A stretch of 64,000 nucleotides of DNA, from positions 248,001 to 312,000 of the forward strand of contig NZ_JAKUMM010000003.1 in NCBI RefSeq assembly GCF_022601735.1, read 5' to 3'. The translations under genes were made by a program, and so were the position numbers. Under the pieces are notes generated by a model. The model was not told the DNA's origin. It saw nothing but the letters and a program-made list of their open reading frames with translations, and ran no database searches. The DNA comes from Atopomonas sediminilitoris. GTDB lineage: Bacteria > Pseudomonadota > Gammaproteobacteria > Pseudomonadales > Pseudomonadaceae. Within the stretch, counting starts at the first letter, position 1. Each line of letters opens with the position of its first letter. This document shows positions 8,632-18,273 of the stretch, piece by piece.

Positions 8632-11600
8632 ATGCCCGCACCCCGGCCCCCTAAGTTTCCGAACTTACCCAAGCTACCCACGATATCTGCCACCCCGCTG
8701 GCAGTTGCGCAGCCGTTTGATTACGCGCAGCTGATGCGCGCCTTAAGCACGCAAAATATCGGCCTGTGGCACTGGGACATGCACGACCAGCAAATCTTTT
8801 GGTCTGACGGCGTGCACCAACTGCTGGGCATCGAGCCTTATGCCCTGCCGCGAGATGTGCCGAGCTATTTACAACTGGTGCACCCCGACGACCGTGACAC
8901 TGTCGAGCAAACGCTCACGCGCTGGAGCAGCACGCTGACCGGCCTGCACCGTTTGCGCCATCGCCTGTGCACTGAGCAAAACAGCCTGCCGCGCTGGATT
9001 GAATTCAGCGGCCATCTGGAGCTAGACCAGCTCGGCCACGCGCAAATGATTGGTTTAGTGCGCGACATCAGCCAACGGCAACTCAAACAACACCGTTTAG
9101 ACAGCGCCGAACAACGCATTGCCGCGCTATTTAATGCAAGCCCAGAAGCCTTGCTGGTGTTTGATCGGCACAGCCGCCATATCGTGCAAGCTAACCAGCG
9201 CTTTGCCGAGCTGTTTGATTGGCCGTTAGAGCAAGCCCTCGGCAGCCCCATTGAACAACTGAACTGGCTGCCGGACGAGCTACTGCTGCGCCTCAACAAC
9301 CAAGCCATCATCAGTGAAGAAGTCGCGTTAAATAACCAAAGCGGCCAAGCCATTCACGGCTTACTGCATGCGCAAACCCTTGAGCTCATGGAGTCGCAGC
9401 AGGTTTTTGTCAGCTTCTTGGATTTAACCCATCTACACGAAACCCAAGCCGCGCTCAAAAACAGCGAAAAAAAGTTTATTAGCGCCTTTCATGGCTCACC
9501 CAACGCCTGCTCGATCAGCGAGTTCACCACAGGCCGCTTTCTTGAGGTCAACGTTAACTTTATCCGCCGCTTGGGCTACAGCTCACATGAAGCCAAAGGC
9601 CATACCTCGTTTGAGCTAGGACTGTGGCCGCACCCTGATGATCGGCAGAAGGTCATCGACCACCTGCTGCGCGAGCAGCGCCTACGCGATTACCCCGTCC
9701 GCTTTCGCCACCGCGACGGCAGTATCGGCGATTACTTACTCAACGGGGATCGCTTACAACTACAAGGCAAAGACTGCCTTTGTTTAAGCATTCTCGACGT
9801 CACCAAGCTTAACCAGCAGCAGCAAGCCCTTGAGCACAGCCGCGAGCAACTCAACCTAGCCTTACAGGCAGCCAAATTGGGCACGTGGGAGTGTGACATT
9901 GCCCAAGGCATCATTCGCGCCAACGCACAAACCTGCGCTCTGCACGGGTTTGCGCAGACGGAATATCAAGGCCGCCTCGATGAGTACCTGCAGGTTATTC
10001 ACCCCGCCGATCGCAACCTGATTACCGAGGCCTTCGATAAGCTGTTTAAAGGCCGGGTCAACCATTACCAAGTCAGCTTTAGGGTCATCTTTAGCAACGG
10101 CGAGTGTCACTACTTAGAAAGCACCGCCGAACTGGATCGCACCGCTGACGGCGCACCCAAGCAGCTGATTGGCGTGATGCGTGACATCACCCAAAGCACC
10201 CTCAATCAACAGCGCTTAAAAGCCTCGGAAGAGCGCTTCGCCAGTTTGTTTCAAGGCTCGCCCGTGCCCGTCTCACTGACGCGCGTGAGTGACCGCCGGT
10301 TCATCGACGTCAACCAAAGCTTCTGCGAGACATTCGGTTACGAGCGCACGCAGCTACTGAACAGCACCGTGCCGCAAATCGAGTTTTGGCGCGACCCACA
10401 AGCGCACGAGCGCGCCTTTGACGATCTACGCGCGCACGGTTCACTACAAAATCACCCGTGCGAATTTCGCCATTACGACGGCCATACCCTGCACTACGAA
10501 GTGTCGTCGCGCTTTCTCAATATCGACGGCGATACGTGCATCCTCACCAACTTTCATGACATTTCTCACATACACCAGGCTGAGCAAGCATTACGCGCTG
10601 AGCGCACCAAGTTCTCGCTCGCGTTCCACTCCAGCCCAGACGCCATCACCATCACCGAGATCGACACCGGCCGTTATATCGAAGTTAACGAAGGCTTTAC
10701 CCGCTTAACCGGCTTAACCTCCGCGCAAGTCATCGGGCGCACCGCTTTCGACGTCAATATCTGGGCCTACCCCGAAGAACGCGGGCAAATGATCGAGCTA
10801 CTGCGCCGCGATGGCCAAGTACAGGGCTTTGAAATGCACGGCCGCCATTGCGATGGCAGCCTCTTGCAAGTGCTGGTCTCGGTCATACCGATTGAGCTGG
10901 AAAACAAGCACTGCCTGTTACTCACCGCCCGCGACATCAGCCGGCAGAAAAAAGCCGAAGAACGCATCCAGCATTTGGCCTATCACGATGCGTTAACCAA
11001 CCTGCCCAACCGCGCACTCTTGCTCGATCGCTTACAACAACAGCTACTCATCCTTGAGCGGCAAAAACTTTTTGGCGCGCTGTTGTTTATGGATTTAGAC
11101 CACTTCAAAAACATCAACGACTCGCTAGGCCACGCCTGTGGTGATGACGTACTAAAAGAAGTCGCCTTGCGCCTGAGTCAACACGTGCGCGGTGAAGACA
11201 CCATTGCCCGCTTAGGCGGTGATGAGTTCGTGGTGTTGCTGTTCGGCTTAGACGGCAGCCGTGAAGAAGTACGCCAACATGTGACACAAATTGCCGAAAA
11301 AATTCGCCGCGTCATTGCTGAACCCATGAATGTGCAAGGCCACAACCTGCAGATCACCCCCAGCATTGGCATTGCCCTCATCCCAGATCACGGCAAAACG
11401 GCCGACAGCCTGCTGATGCACGCAGACCTTGCGCTGTACAAAGCCAAAGGCGCTGGGCGCAACACCGCACAAATCTTTAAACGCAGTCTGCAACAAGCAG
11501 CCAACAAGCGCCTGCAACTGCATAACGAGCTGCGCAGCGCTTTAAGCACCGGGCAATTTCAACTGCACTATCAACCACAAGTGACCTTGCCCAGCCTGGC

Positions 11601-12312
11601 GGTCACCGGCGCCGAAGCCTTGCTGCGCTGGCAGCACCCTGAGCGCGGCGCTCAATCACCGGCTGACTTTATCGAAATACTCGAAGAAACCGGCTTGATC
11701 ATCGACGTCGGCAACTGGGTAGTCCTCGAAGCCTGCCAATGTTTAGCCCGCTTATTGGCCAACAACCTTGTTGATCCCGAGAAATTCACCCTGGCGGTCA
11801 ACATTAGCCCTCGGCAATTTCGCCAAGCGCAATTTGTCGAAAACGTTGAATACGCGCTGGCCACCAGCGGCATTGATGGCCGCCTGTTAAAGCTAGAAAT
11901 CACCGAAGGCATCGTCATCAGCGATTTCGACGACACCGTGGCCAAAATGCAGCAGCTCAAGCGTCACGGCGTAGGCTTTGCCATCGACGACTTTGGCACC
12001 GGCTACTCATCGCTCACCTACCTCAAGCGCATGCCGGTAGACGTGTTAAAGATCGATCAATCCTTCGTGCGCGACTGCACCCAAGACGCCAACGACGCCG
12101 GCATTATTCAAGCCATCATCGCCATGGGACACAGCCTTAACTTACAGCTGATTGCCGAAGGCGTGGAGATGGACGCGCAGCAGAGTTTCCTGCTGGACAA
12201 TGCTTGCCAGCGCGCGCAGGGCTATCTGTACAGCCGCCCACTGAGCGAGGCAGACTTTGGCGCCTGGTTAAGCCAACACCACCCCCTGCGGCAACGTGAG
12301 CCACGCCATTAA
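8632..12312 (+). CDS. Multi-PAS GGDEF-EAL cyclic-di-GMP enzyme
   Basis: 1226-residue cytoplasmic signalling protein with no membrane segment. Six PAS-like modules occupy about residues 25-780, several ending in the usual DIS or DIT run plus a short coiled linker. A GGDEF domain follows (about 790-950): the active site is GGDEF, and an RGED inhibitory site lies five residues before it. The EAL domain (about 965-1215) has EALLRW, VNISPRQF, EITEGIV, DDFGTGYSSL and KIDQSFV, so metal and catalytic residues look intact. Both synthesis and breakdown of c-di-GMP are therefore possible; the sensing input of the PAS tandem is unknown. Monocistronic as far as can be seen, 69 bases after the LysR gene. 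Confidence 0.93.
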   Translation: MPAPRPPKFPNLPKLPTISATPLAVAQPFDYAQLMRALSTQNIGLWHWDMHDQQIFWSDGVHQLLGIEPYALPRDVPSYLQLVHPDDRDTVEQTLTRWSSTLTGLHRLRHRLCTEQNSLPRWIEFSGHLELDQLGHAQMIGLVRDISQRQLKQHRLDSAEQRIAALFNASPEALLVFDRHSRHIVQANQRFAELFDWPLEQALGSPIEQLNWLPDELLLRLNNQAIISEEVALNNQSGQAIHGLLHAQTLELMESQQVFVSFLDLTHLHETQAALKNSEKKFISAFHGSPNACSISEFTTGRFLEVNVNFIRRLGYSSHEAKGHTSFELGLWPHPDDRQKVIDHLLREQRLRDYPVRFRHRDGSIGDYLLNGDRLQLQGKDCLCLSILDVTKLNQQQQALEHSREQLNLALQAAKLGTWECDIAQGIIRANAQTCALHGFAQTEYQGRLDEYLQVIHPADRNLITEAFDKLFKGRVNHYQVSFRVIFSNGECHYLESTAELDRTADGAPKQLIGVMRDITQSTLNQQRLKASEERFASLFQGSPVPVSLTRVSDRRFIDVNQSFCETFGYERTQLLNSTVPQIEFWRDPQAHERAFDDLRAHGSLQNHPCEFRHYDGHTLHYEVSSRFLNIDGDTCILTNFHDISHIHQAEQALRAERTKFSLAFHSSPDAITITEIDTGRYIEVNEGFTRLTGLTSAQVIGRTAFDVNIWAYPEERGQMIELLRRDGQVQGFEMHGRHCDGSLLQVLVSVIPIELENKHCLLLTARDISRQKKAEERIQHLAYHDALTNLPNRALLLDRLQQQLLILERQKLFGALLFMDLDHFKNINDSLGHACGDDVLKEVALRLSQHVRGEDTIARLGGDEFVVLLFGLDGSREEVRQHVTQIAEKIRRVIAEPMNVQGHNLQITPSIGIALIPDHGKTADSLLMHADLALYKAKGAGRNTAQIFKRSLQQAANKRLQLHNELRSALSTGQFQLHYQPQVTLPSLAVTGAEALLRWQHPERGAQSPADFIEILEETGLIIDVGNWVVLEACQCLARLLANNLVDPEKFTLAVNISPRQFRQAQFVENVEYALATSGIDGRLLKLEITEGIVISDFDDTVAKMQQLKRHGVGFAIDDFGTGYSSLTYLKRMPVDVLKIDQSFVRDCTQDANDAGIIQAIIAMGHSLNLQLIAEGVEMDAQQSFLLDNACQRAQGYLYSRPLSEADFGAWLSQHHPLRQREPRH

Positions 12313-12426
12313 TCGGCCAAGGGCCTCCGCTAGGCCGGCGAATACGCCACGCAAGGTGTCAGGCGCGATTTTTGCCTGTATGTTGTGCATCTTTCTGTCT
12401 GTGTTGTAACAAGGAATCATCGCTCC

Positions 12427-13818
12427 ATGAGTGCAGCCTCAAGTGCGCGCCCTGCTGTAACAGCAACCACCCTGCAAACGCGCGAGTACTATTCACGCAT
12501 TTTGGCCTACCTCGCTGCAGCGGCGACTCTCGCTTCGGGCATGTATGCGCTGTACTTCAGCTATGACTTGTTGTGGATGGTGCCTTACGCGCTGATCTAC
12601 CCGCACATTGCCCACCACGCCTCACTGCGTTTTCGTTACAGCCATACCGAGCAGCGCGAACAAATCTTGCTGTTTCTGGATGCCTTCCATGCCGGCGGCG
12701 CGGCTATTTTCTTTGGCTTGTCGGTAATGCCGCTGTTTATGTTGTTGATGATGCTGTCGTTCAGCTCGCTGGTTTCCGGCGGCTTACGTTACTTAGGCTT
12801 AGCCCTGCTGGTGTTTGTGTGCGGCGGCCTAGTCGCCACCCTGCTCACGCCACTGAACATTTTGCCGGCCACCCCCATTGTGGTCGCCGTGGTCAGTGCC
12901 ACCGGCACCATTATTTACGTCAGCATCACCGCCAATTTTGTGCATCAGCAAAGCGAGCGCTTGACTCAAGTGCGCGAAGAAATGAAGCGCGAACAAGAAA
13001 AAGCGGCCCGCCAAGCCAATAGCTTGGCCAAATACCTGTCGCCACAAGTGTGGGAGTCGATCTTCTCCGGCAAAAAGAGCGCCAAGCTGGAAACCCAACG
13101 CAAAAAGCTAACAGTCTTTTTCTCCGACATTAAAGGCTTCACCGAGCTGTCTGAAGAAATGGAGGCCGAAGCCCTCACCGACTTGCTCAACAACTACCTC
13201 AACGACATGTCGAAGATCGCCCTCAAGTACGGCGGCACTATCGATAAGTTTATCGGCGATGCGGTGATGGTGTTTTTTGGCGACCCCAGCACCCAAGGCG
13301 CGAAGAAAGATGCCGTTGCCGCAGTTTCTATGGCCATCGCCATGCGCAAACACATGAAAGTGCTGCGTCAACAATGGCGCGCCCAAGGCATCACCAAGCC
13401 GTTGGAAATCCGCATGGGCATCAACACCGGTTACTGCACCGTGGGTAACTTTGGTGCCGAAAGCCGGATGGATTACACCATCATTGGCCGCGAAGTGAAT
13501 TTGGCCAGCCGCCTAGAAAGCAACGCCGACTCCGGCGAGATTTTGGTCTCGCACGAAACCTATTCAATGATCAAAGACGTGGTCATGTGCCGCGATAAAG
13601 GCCAGATCAACGTCAAAGGCTTTTCACGGCCAGTGCAAATCTACCAAGTGGTGGATTTCCGCCGCGATCTCGGCGCCAGCTCCAGCTATGTGGAGCATGA
13701 GCTGCCGGGCTTCTCGATGTATTTGGACATGACCAGCATCCAAAACTACGACAAAGCCAAAGTCATGGAAGCCCTGCGCCAAGCCGCCGAAAAACTGCGT
13801 GACAAGGTGATTGTCTAA
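12427..13818 (+). CDS. cyaB: MASE2-domain class III adenylate cyclase (CyaB type)
   Basis: Membrane-bound enzyme making cAMP from ATP. The ATG at 12427 has AAGGAA upstream and gives 463 residues; an upstream in-frame GTG at 12385 is less likely. About residues 15-180 form a hydrophobic MASE2 sensor with several membrane helices, then a short coiled linker, then the cyclase domain (about 220-410). Metal-binding aspartates are Asp234 in FFSDIKGF and Asp278 in GDAVMVFFG; IIGREVNLASRLE near the end is the substrate and transition-state region. The architecture matches P. aeruginosa CyaB, which makes cAMP for the Vfr regulon. Next to a c-di-GMP enzyme but not obviously in an operon with it. Confidence 0.9.
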   Translation: MSAASSARPAVTATTLQTREYYSRILAYLAAAATLASGMYALYFSYDLLWMVPYALIYPHIAHHASLRFRYSHTEQREQILLFLDAFHAGGAAIFFGLSVMPLFMLLMMLSFSSLVSGGLRYLGLALLVFVCGGLVATLLTPLNILPATPIVVAVVSATGTIIYVSITANFVHQQSERLTQVREEMKREQEKAARQANSLAKYLSPQVWESIFSGKKSAKLETQRKKLTVFFSDIKGFTELSEEMEAEALTDLLNNYLNDMSKIALKYGGTIDKFIGDAVMVFFGDPSTQGAKKDAVAAVSMAIAMRKHMKVLRQQWRAQGITKPLEIRMGINTGYCTVGNFGAESRMDYTIIGREVNLASRLESNADSGEILVSHETYSMIKDVVMCRDKGQINVKGFSRPVQIYQVVDFRRDLGASSSYVEHELPGFSMYLDMTSIQNYDKAKVMEALRQAAEKLRDKVIV

Positions 13819-13838
13819 GCCGCACAACAAGCGGCTTA
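13816..13838. terminator. Symmetric hairpin between convergent genes
   Basis: TAAGCCGC and GCGGCTTA form a perfect eight-pair stem with a 7-base loop. The arms include the stop codons of both convergent genes (cyaB and the phosphoesterase). It has no long T tract on either strand, but its placement suits a two-way terminator. Confidence 0.5.
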
Positions 13839-14654
13839 ACGCGTCACCGGCGCAGGCGTTTTAATTGCTGCGGCACCAACATGCTGCTGCGCGGCTTGCA
13901 GCTTAAACAGCTCGATGTGACCGTCCCAGTGTTCGATCAGCGCACTGCAAGACTCCACCCAGTCACCGCAATTGTGGTACTCCACGCCATCAATGCTGCG
14001 TATTTCAGCGTGATGAATGTGACCGCACACCACCCCATCAAAACCGCGCTTGGCACACTCGTGGGCAATCGCTTGCTCAAAGTCGCTGATAAAGTTCACC
14101 GCGCCTTTGACCTTGTGCTTTAGGTAGGCCGACAACGACCAGTAGCCGTAGCCCCAGCGCTCGCGCCAGTGATTAAGCCAACGATTGAGCACCAACGTAA
14201 ACTCGTACGCCGAGTCGCCCAAGAACGCCAACCAGCGGTGATAGCGGGTGATCACATCGAATTGATCGCCATGCACCACCAGCAATTTGCGCCCATCCGC
14301 CGTGATGTGCTCACACTCATCTAACAGTTGAATGTTACCCAGCATCAACGCCCCGTAGCGGCGCAGAAACTCGTCATGATTGCCGGTGATGTACACCACC
14401 TCAGTGCCGCGCTTGCTTAAGGTCAGAATGCGTCGAATGACGTTGGTATGTGCCTGCGGCCAGTACACGCCGCTGCGCAACTTCCAGCCATCGATGATAT
14501 CGCCGACCAAATACAGGCGATCCGGCTGATAGGTTTTCAGAAAGTTAGCCAGATACTCGGCCTTGCACCCACGCGTCCCCAAGTGCACATCCGATATCCA
14601 TAGCGTTTTAACCCGTTGCTTGCCCTGTGCAGGAAACTGTTCGGCACTGGTCAT
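13836..14654 (-). CDS. Calcineurin-like metallophosphoesterase, LpxH-like
   Basis: 272-residue hydrolase of the UDP-2,3-diacylglucosamine pyrophosphatase-like group. Metal-binding motifs occur in order: WISDVHLGTRG (about residues 18-28), LVGDIIDGWKL (about 49-59), ITGNHDEFLRRYG (about 84-96), VHGDQFD and CGHIHHAEIR. The start at 14654 is chosen because GGAGAG lies six bases upstream and because a longer frame would run into the 5' end of the divergent exporter gene. The substrate cannot be read from sequence; LpxH itself is normally shorter and encoded elsewhere, so a lipid A role is only one option. Confidence 0.85.
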   Translation of the reverse strand: MTSAEQFPAQGKQRVKTLWISDVHLGTRGCKAEYLANFLKTYQPDRLYLVGDIIDGWKLRSGVYWPQAHTNVIRRILTLSKRGTEVVYITGNHDEFLRRYGALMLGNIQLLDECEHITADGRKLLVVHGDQFDVITRYHRWLAFLGDSAYEFTLVLNRWLNHWRERWGYGYWSLSAYLKHKVKGAVNFISDFEQAIAHECAKRGFDGVVCGHIHHAEIRSIDGVEYHNCGDWVESCSALIEHWDGHIELFKLQAAQQHVGAAAIKTPAPVTR

Positions 14655-14778
14655 GGTGGCTCTCCGCTGTTTTTTGCCATACTTAGGCCGGCAGATGACC
14701 CCCACATGACCATTGCGCGACCCTTGCGTGACAGTCGCAGCCAGTCTCACTAAAACCTCGCCCAACGAGCCCCTTTCG

Positions 14779-15630
14779 ATGCTGCAACTGACTCGCCGAC
14801 AAGCCCTGATCGGCTTACATATTGGGGCCATCACCTTCGGATTAGCGGGCATCTTCGGCAAACTGGCCTTAGTCGGCCCTGTGCTGATTGTGTTTGGTCG
14901 CGCCTTGGTTGCCTTACTGAGCTTGCTGCCTTTGACACGCAACCCGTGGCCGACGCATTGGCGTCACCTTGCTATACCGCTGTTGTGCGGCGCGTTACTG
15001 GGCCTGCACTGGCTGAGCTTCTTTCAGGCTGTCGAGGTCGCAGGCGTTGGCTTAGCCACCTTGGGCTTTGCCAGCTTTCCAGCCTTCACCTTATTGCTGG
15101 AAAGCGTGCTGTTTCGTGAGCGCATCGTGCCGCGCGAGTGGTGGGTGCTGTTGCTGGTGAGCGCAGGGCTGTTGTTAGTCACGCCGGACTTTTCTCTGCA
15201 AGCGGATAGCACCGTCGGTCTGTTATGGGGCGTTTTCTCTGGGCTGACCTTTGCCTTGTTAAGCCTGTGCAACCGCAAAACCCCGGCACAACTAAGCCCT
15301 ATTCAAGCAGCGTGGTGGCAAAACCTGTTTATCGTGCTGCTACTTGCCGCTTGGGCCGTGCCCGAGCTTGATCAAGTCAGCCGCCAAGGCTGGCTGTGCA
15401 TGATCGCCCTAGGTTTGCTGTGCACCGCCTTTCCGCACAGTATGTTGGTGGCCAGCGTGCGGGTGCTGAAAGCTCGCGACGCCGCCCTGATTTTCGCCCT
15501 AGAACCGGTGTACGCCATTGTGTTTGCTTGGTGGCTATTCAGCGAAGTGCCCAGCCTGAGCATGCTCGCCGGCGCAGGACTGATCTTGCTGGCGATTACG
15601 CTAAGTAGCCAGCGCACACCGGCTCACTGA
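14779..15630 (+). CDS. EamA/DMT-family membrane transporter
   Basis: 283-residue inner-membrane protein with about ten hydrophobic helices in two EamA repeats (about residues 1-130 and 145-275). Members of this drug/metabolite family usually export small metabolites; the substrate here is unknown. The ATG at 14779 gives a protein beginning MLQLTRRQALIGLHIGA, a normal start for the family; the only longer in-frame option is a TTG at 14713 in sequence that does not look coding. Divergent from the phosphoesterase and convergent with the SelT/W-like gene. Confidence 0.85.
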   Translation: MLQLTRRQALIGLHIGAITFGLAGIFGKLALVGPVLIVFGRALVALLSLLPLTRNPWPTHWRHLAIPLLCGALLGLHWLSFFQAVEVAGVGLATLGFASFPAFTLLLESVLFRERIVPREWWVLLLVSAGLLLVTPDFSLQADSTVGLLWGVFSGLTFALLSLCNRKTPAQLSPIQAAWWQNLFIVLLLAAWAVPELDQVSRQGWLCMIALGLLCTAFPHSMLVASVRVLKARDAALIFALEPVYAIVFAWWLFSEVPSLSMLAGAGLILLAITLSSQRTPAH

Positions 15631-15643
15631 GCAGCCAGGCTAT

Positions 15644-15922
15644 TTAACGCTCGTTGTGCCCCAGATCACGCTCTGGGGCGATGACATCGCGCACGCGTTG
15701 TTTGAGTACCTTAGCCTCTGGGAAGCCACCGTCGGCCTTACGCTCCCAAATCAACTGCTCATTACAGGTGATGGTGAAGACGCCGCCCCGCGCCGGCACC
15801 AGCGCCACCTCACCCAAGTCATCGGCAAAGGTGCTGAGCAGCTCTTGCGCCAGCCAAGCCGAGCGCAGCAACCACTGACACTGACAACAGTAAGTAATCC
15901 GCACACACGGTTTATCGCTCAT
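15644..15922 (-). CDS. SelT/SelW/SelH-family thioredoxin-like protein
   Basis: Small 92-residue protein. The N-terminus has ITYCCQCQWLLRSAW with a CxxC motif at Cys12 and Cys15; in selenoprotein W relatives the second position is selenocysteine, here it is an ordinary Cys. A GGVFTI strand and a GGFPEAKVLKQRVRD C-terminal run are typical of the family. The ATG at 15922 is preferred over an upstream in-frame start at 15949. Likely a cytoplasmic redox protein of unknown partner. Confidence 0.85.
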   Translation of the reverse strand: MSDKPCVRITYCCQCQWLLRSAWLAQELLSTFADDLGEVALVPARGGVFTITCNEQLIWERKADGGFPEAKVLKQRVRDVIAPERDLGHNER

Positions 15923-16034
15923 ACAGCGCTCCCAATACAGACCCGACAAGCGCGGCGCAGCTCTCTATAATGGCCGCCGCTGGCAGGGCCAAGAGAATTG
16001 GCTGCGCGCAGCCCCCGTTTTTTGAGGATTATCC

Positions 16035-18215
16035 ATGTTGTGCCGTGTCATTTTGTTAATTTTTCTCACTGCACTCAGCGTGTTGCCCGCGCAAGCGCGC
16101 GAACACCGCGTGGGCTTGGTGCTATCGGGTGGCGCGGCACGGGGCTTGGCGCATATCGGTGTGCTTAAAGCCCTCGAAGAACAAGGCGTGCGCATTCACG
16201 CGATTGCCGGCACCAGCATGGGTGCCGTGGTGGGCGGTCTCTATGCTGCCGGCTACAGTGCTGATGAGCTAGAAACGCTTGCCATCGAACTCAACTGGGG
16301 CGAGGTTCTCTCAGACCAACCGCCGCGCCGCAGCGTGCCGTACCGGCGCAAACAAGACGATCGCGACTTTCTCAGCAAGCTGCGCTTTCCGTTTCGTGCC
16401 GATGGCACCTTGGGCCTGCCGCTAGGGGTGATCCAAGGACAAAACCTTGACCTTGTCCTGCAGAGCTTGCTGCTGCACATACCGAACAACCAGTCATTTG
16501 ACCGCCTGCCCATCCCCTTCCGCGCGGTGGCCACCAATATTGCCAGCGGCGACATGGTGGTGTTCGACCACGGCAATCTGGCGATCGCCATACGCGCCAG
16601 CATGTCGATTCCCGCCGCTTTTAGTCCGCTGCAGCTTAACGGCCAACTGCTCGTAGACGGCGGCATGGTCAATAACGTGCCCATCGATGTAGCCCGCGCC
16701 ATGGATGTCGATCAAGTCATCGCGGTCGACATCGGCACCCCGCTGGCCAGTGCCGCCGAGCTTGATACCGTGCTCGACGTGATGAATCAGTCCATCACCT
16801 TGATGACACGCAAAAACGCTCAGGCGCAAATTGCCACCTTACATAGCGAGAGGGACTTGCTGCTGGTGCCCGAGCTTAACGGCATGGCCTCCGTCGACTT
16901 CAGCCAAGCACGCTTTGCCATGCGCGCCGGCTATTTGGCCGCGCAGGCTGCAAGCCATACGTTAGCCTCGCGCTTCGCCCACGGTGAGGCGTTACCTGTG
17001 ATCACGCGCAACGAACGCCGCCCGCGCATCGACAGCATTCGCATCGAAAACAATTCAGCGATCAGCGACCAAGTGATCCGCCAGCATCTTCGTCAGCCAC
17101 TCGGTGAGCCGCTGAACTTGGCGCATCTACAAAGCGATCTGGCGACCTTATACGGCCTCGAATACTTTGACCGCCTGCAATACCGGGTCGACAACACCCC
17201 GCAAGGCAACGAGCTAGTCCTGGAAGCACATGCACGCCGTAGCGGCATTAACTACCTCAACCCCGGCATCAGCTTGGCCGATGATTTTAATGGCGGCAGC
17301 AGCTACACCATTGGCGCAAGCTTTCGGATCAACGGCATTAATGAGCTCGGTGGTGAGTGGCTAACCCGTGTGCGCTTGGGCGACGAACAAGAGCTGTACA
17401 GCGAGCTGTATCAACCGCTGGATTACGGCTCACGCTATTTTGTCGCGCCTTACCTGCACCTTGAGCGGCAAAACATCGACATCCTCGACGACCTTGAGCC
17501 TATCGCCGAGTACAAGGTCAGCACCTACGCCACGGGCATCAATCTGGGCCGGCAAATCGGCAATAACGGTGAGATACGCTTTGGCGTGGGTCAAGAATGG
17601 GGCGATGCGCGCGTGCGCGTGGGGCGCGATGATTTTCCCAACTTCGACTTTGAGCAGGGTTTTTATGACCTGCGTTACTCGTACGACAGCGTGGACCAAG
17701 TGGACTTCCCCACCAGCGGGCAAGAGCTGGCCCTGCACATACGCCAATATGACCCAAGCCTTGGCGCTGACGAACGCTACCGGCAGTGGCTAATCAGCAC
17801 CAACGTGCCCTTTGCCTTAAGCGAGCGCAGCACGTTATTGCTCGGCGGCAAGTACGGCCGCGCACTGGATGATCGCCCAGCCGCGCAATCAAACTTCCAA
17901 CTCGGCGGCCTGACGGAGTTGTCCGGCTACCAACCGGATGCCCTTAGCGCCCAAAACATCAGCTTGGCGCGCGCGGTGGTGTATCGCCGCATGAGCGAGC
18001 GCAGTTTCTTACCGCTGGATTTTCCGCTGTATTTCGGCGGTTCTTTAGAAGTGGGTCGCGCTTGGTACAACGGACAGTTAGGGGACTCTGGCTATATCCA
18101 AGCCGGCAGTGTCTTTATGGGCTATGTCACACCCTTTGGCCCGCTAGTACTCGGCCTTGGCGCGAATGACGAAGACGAGCGTGCGCTGTACATGTCGCTC
18201 GGCCGCCCCTTCTAA
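16035..18215 (+). CDS. plpD: Patatin-like phospholipase of the PlpD / type Vd autotransporter family
   Basis: 726-residue secreted lipase fused to its own outer-membrane pore. A signal peptide ends near Ala21. The patatin domain follows: the oxyanion loop SGGAARG (31-37), the nucleophile Ser61 in GTSMG and Asp208 in VDGGMVNN form the Ser-Asp dyad. A POTRA-like module (about 335-400) and a BamA-type 16-strand barrel (about 410-726, ending in ...YMSLGRPF with terminal Phe) complete it. Length and domain order match P. aeruginosa PlpD (728 residues, from memory). The enzyme would act on phospholipids at the cell surface or after release. Followed by a strong hairpin. Confidence 0.93.
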   Translation: MLCRVILLIFLTALSVLPAQAREHRVGLVLSGGAARGLAHIGVLKALEEQGVRIHAIAGTSMGAVVGGLYAAGYSADELETLAIELNWGEVLSDQPPRRSVPYRRKQDDRDFLSKLRFPFRADGTLGLPLGVIQGQNLDLVLQSLLLHIPNNQSFDRLPIPFRAVATNIASGDMVVFDHGNLAIAIRASMSIPAAFSPLQLNGQLLVDGGMVNNVPIDVARAMDVDQVIAVDIGTPLASAAELDTVLDVMNQSITLMTRKNAQAQIATLHSERDLLLVPELNGMASVDFSQARFAMRAGYLAAQAASHTLASRFAHGEALPVITRNERRPRIDSIRIENNSAISDQVIRQHLRQPLGEPLNLAHLQSDLATLYGLEYFDRLQYRVDNTPQGNELVLEAHARRSGINYLNPGISLADDFNGGSSYTIGASFRINGINELGGEWLTRVRLGDEQELYSELYQPLDYGSRYFVAPYLHLERQNIDILDDLEPIAEYKVSTYATGINLGRQIGNNGEIRFGVGQEWGDARVRVGRDDFPNFDFEQGFYDLRYSYDSVDQVDFPTSGQELALHIRQYDPSLGADERYRQWLISTNVPFALSERSTLLLGGKYGRALDDRPAAQSNFQLGGLTELSGYQPDALSAQNISLARAVVYRRMSERSFLPLDFPLYFGGSLEVGRAWYNGQLGDSGYIQAGSVFMGYVTPFGPLVLGLGANDEDERALYMSLGRPF

Positions 18216-18227
18216 GTCGTAATTCAC

Positions 18228-18258
18228 GCCACACGGGCGGGTGATCCCCCCGTGTGGC
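18228..18258. terminator. Ten-pair hairpin between convergent genes
   Basis: GCCACACGGG and CCCGTGTGGC form a perfect ten-pair stem with an 11-base loop, 12 bases after the patatin gene and 15 bases before the end of the convergent DUF2804 gene. No T tract follows. Probably a bidirectional terminator or 3'-end stabiliser. Confidence 0.6.
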
Positions 18259-18273
18259 TCATCAACCCCAGCG

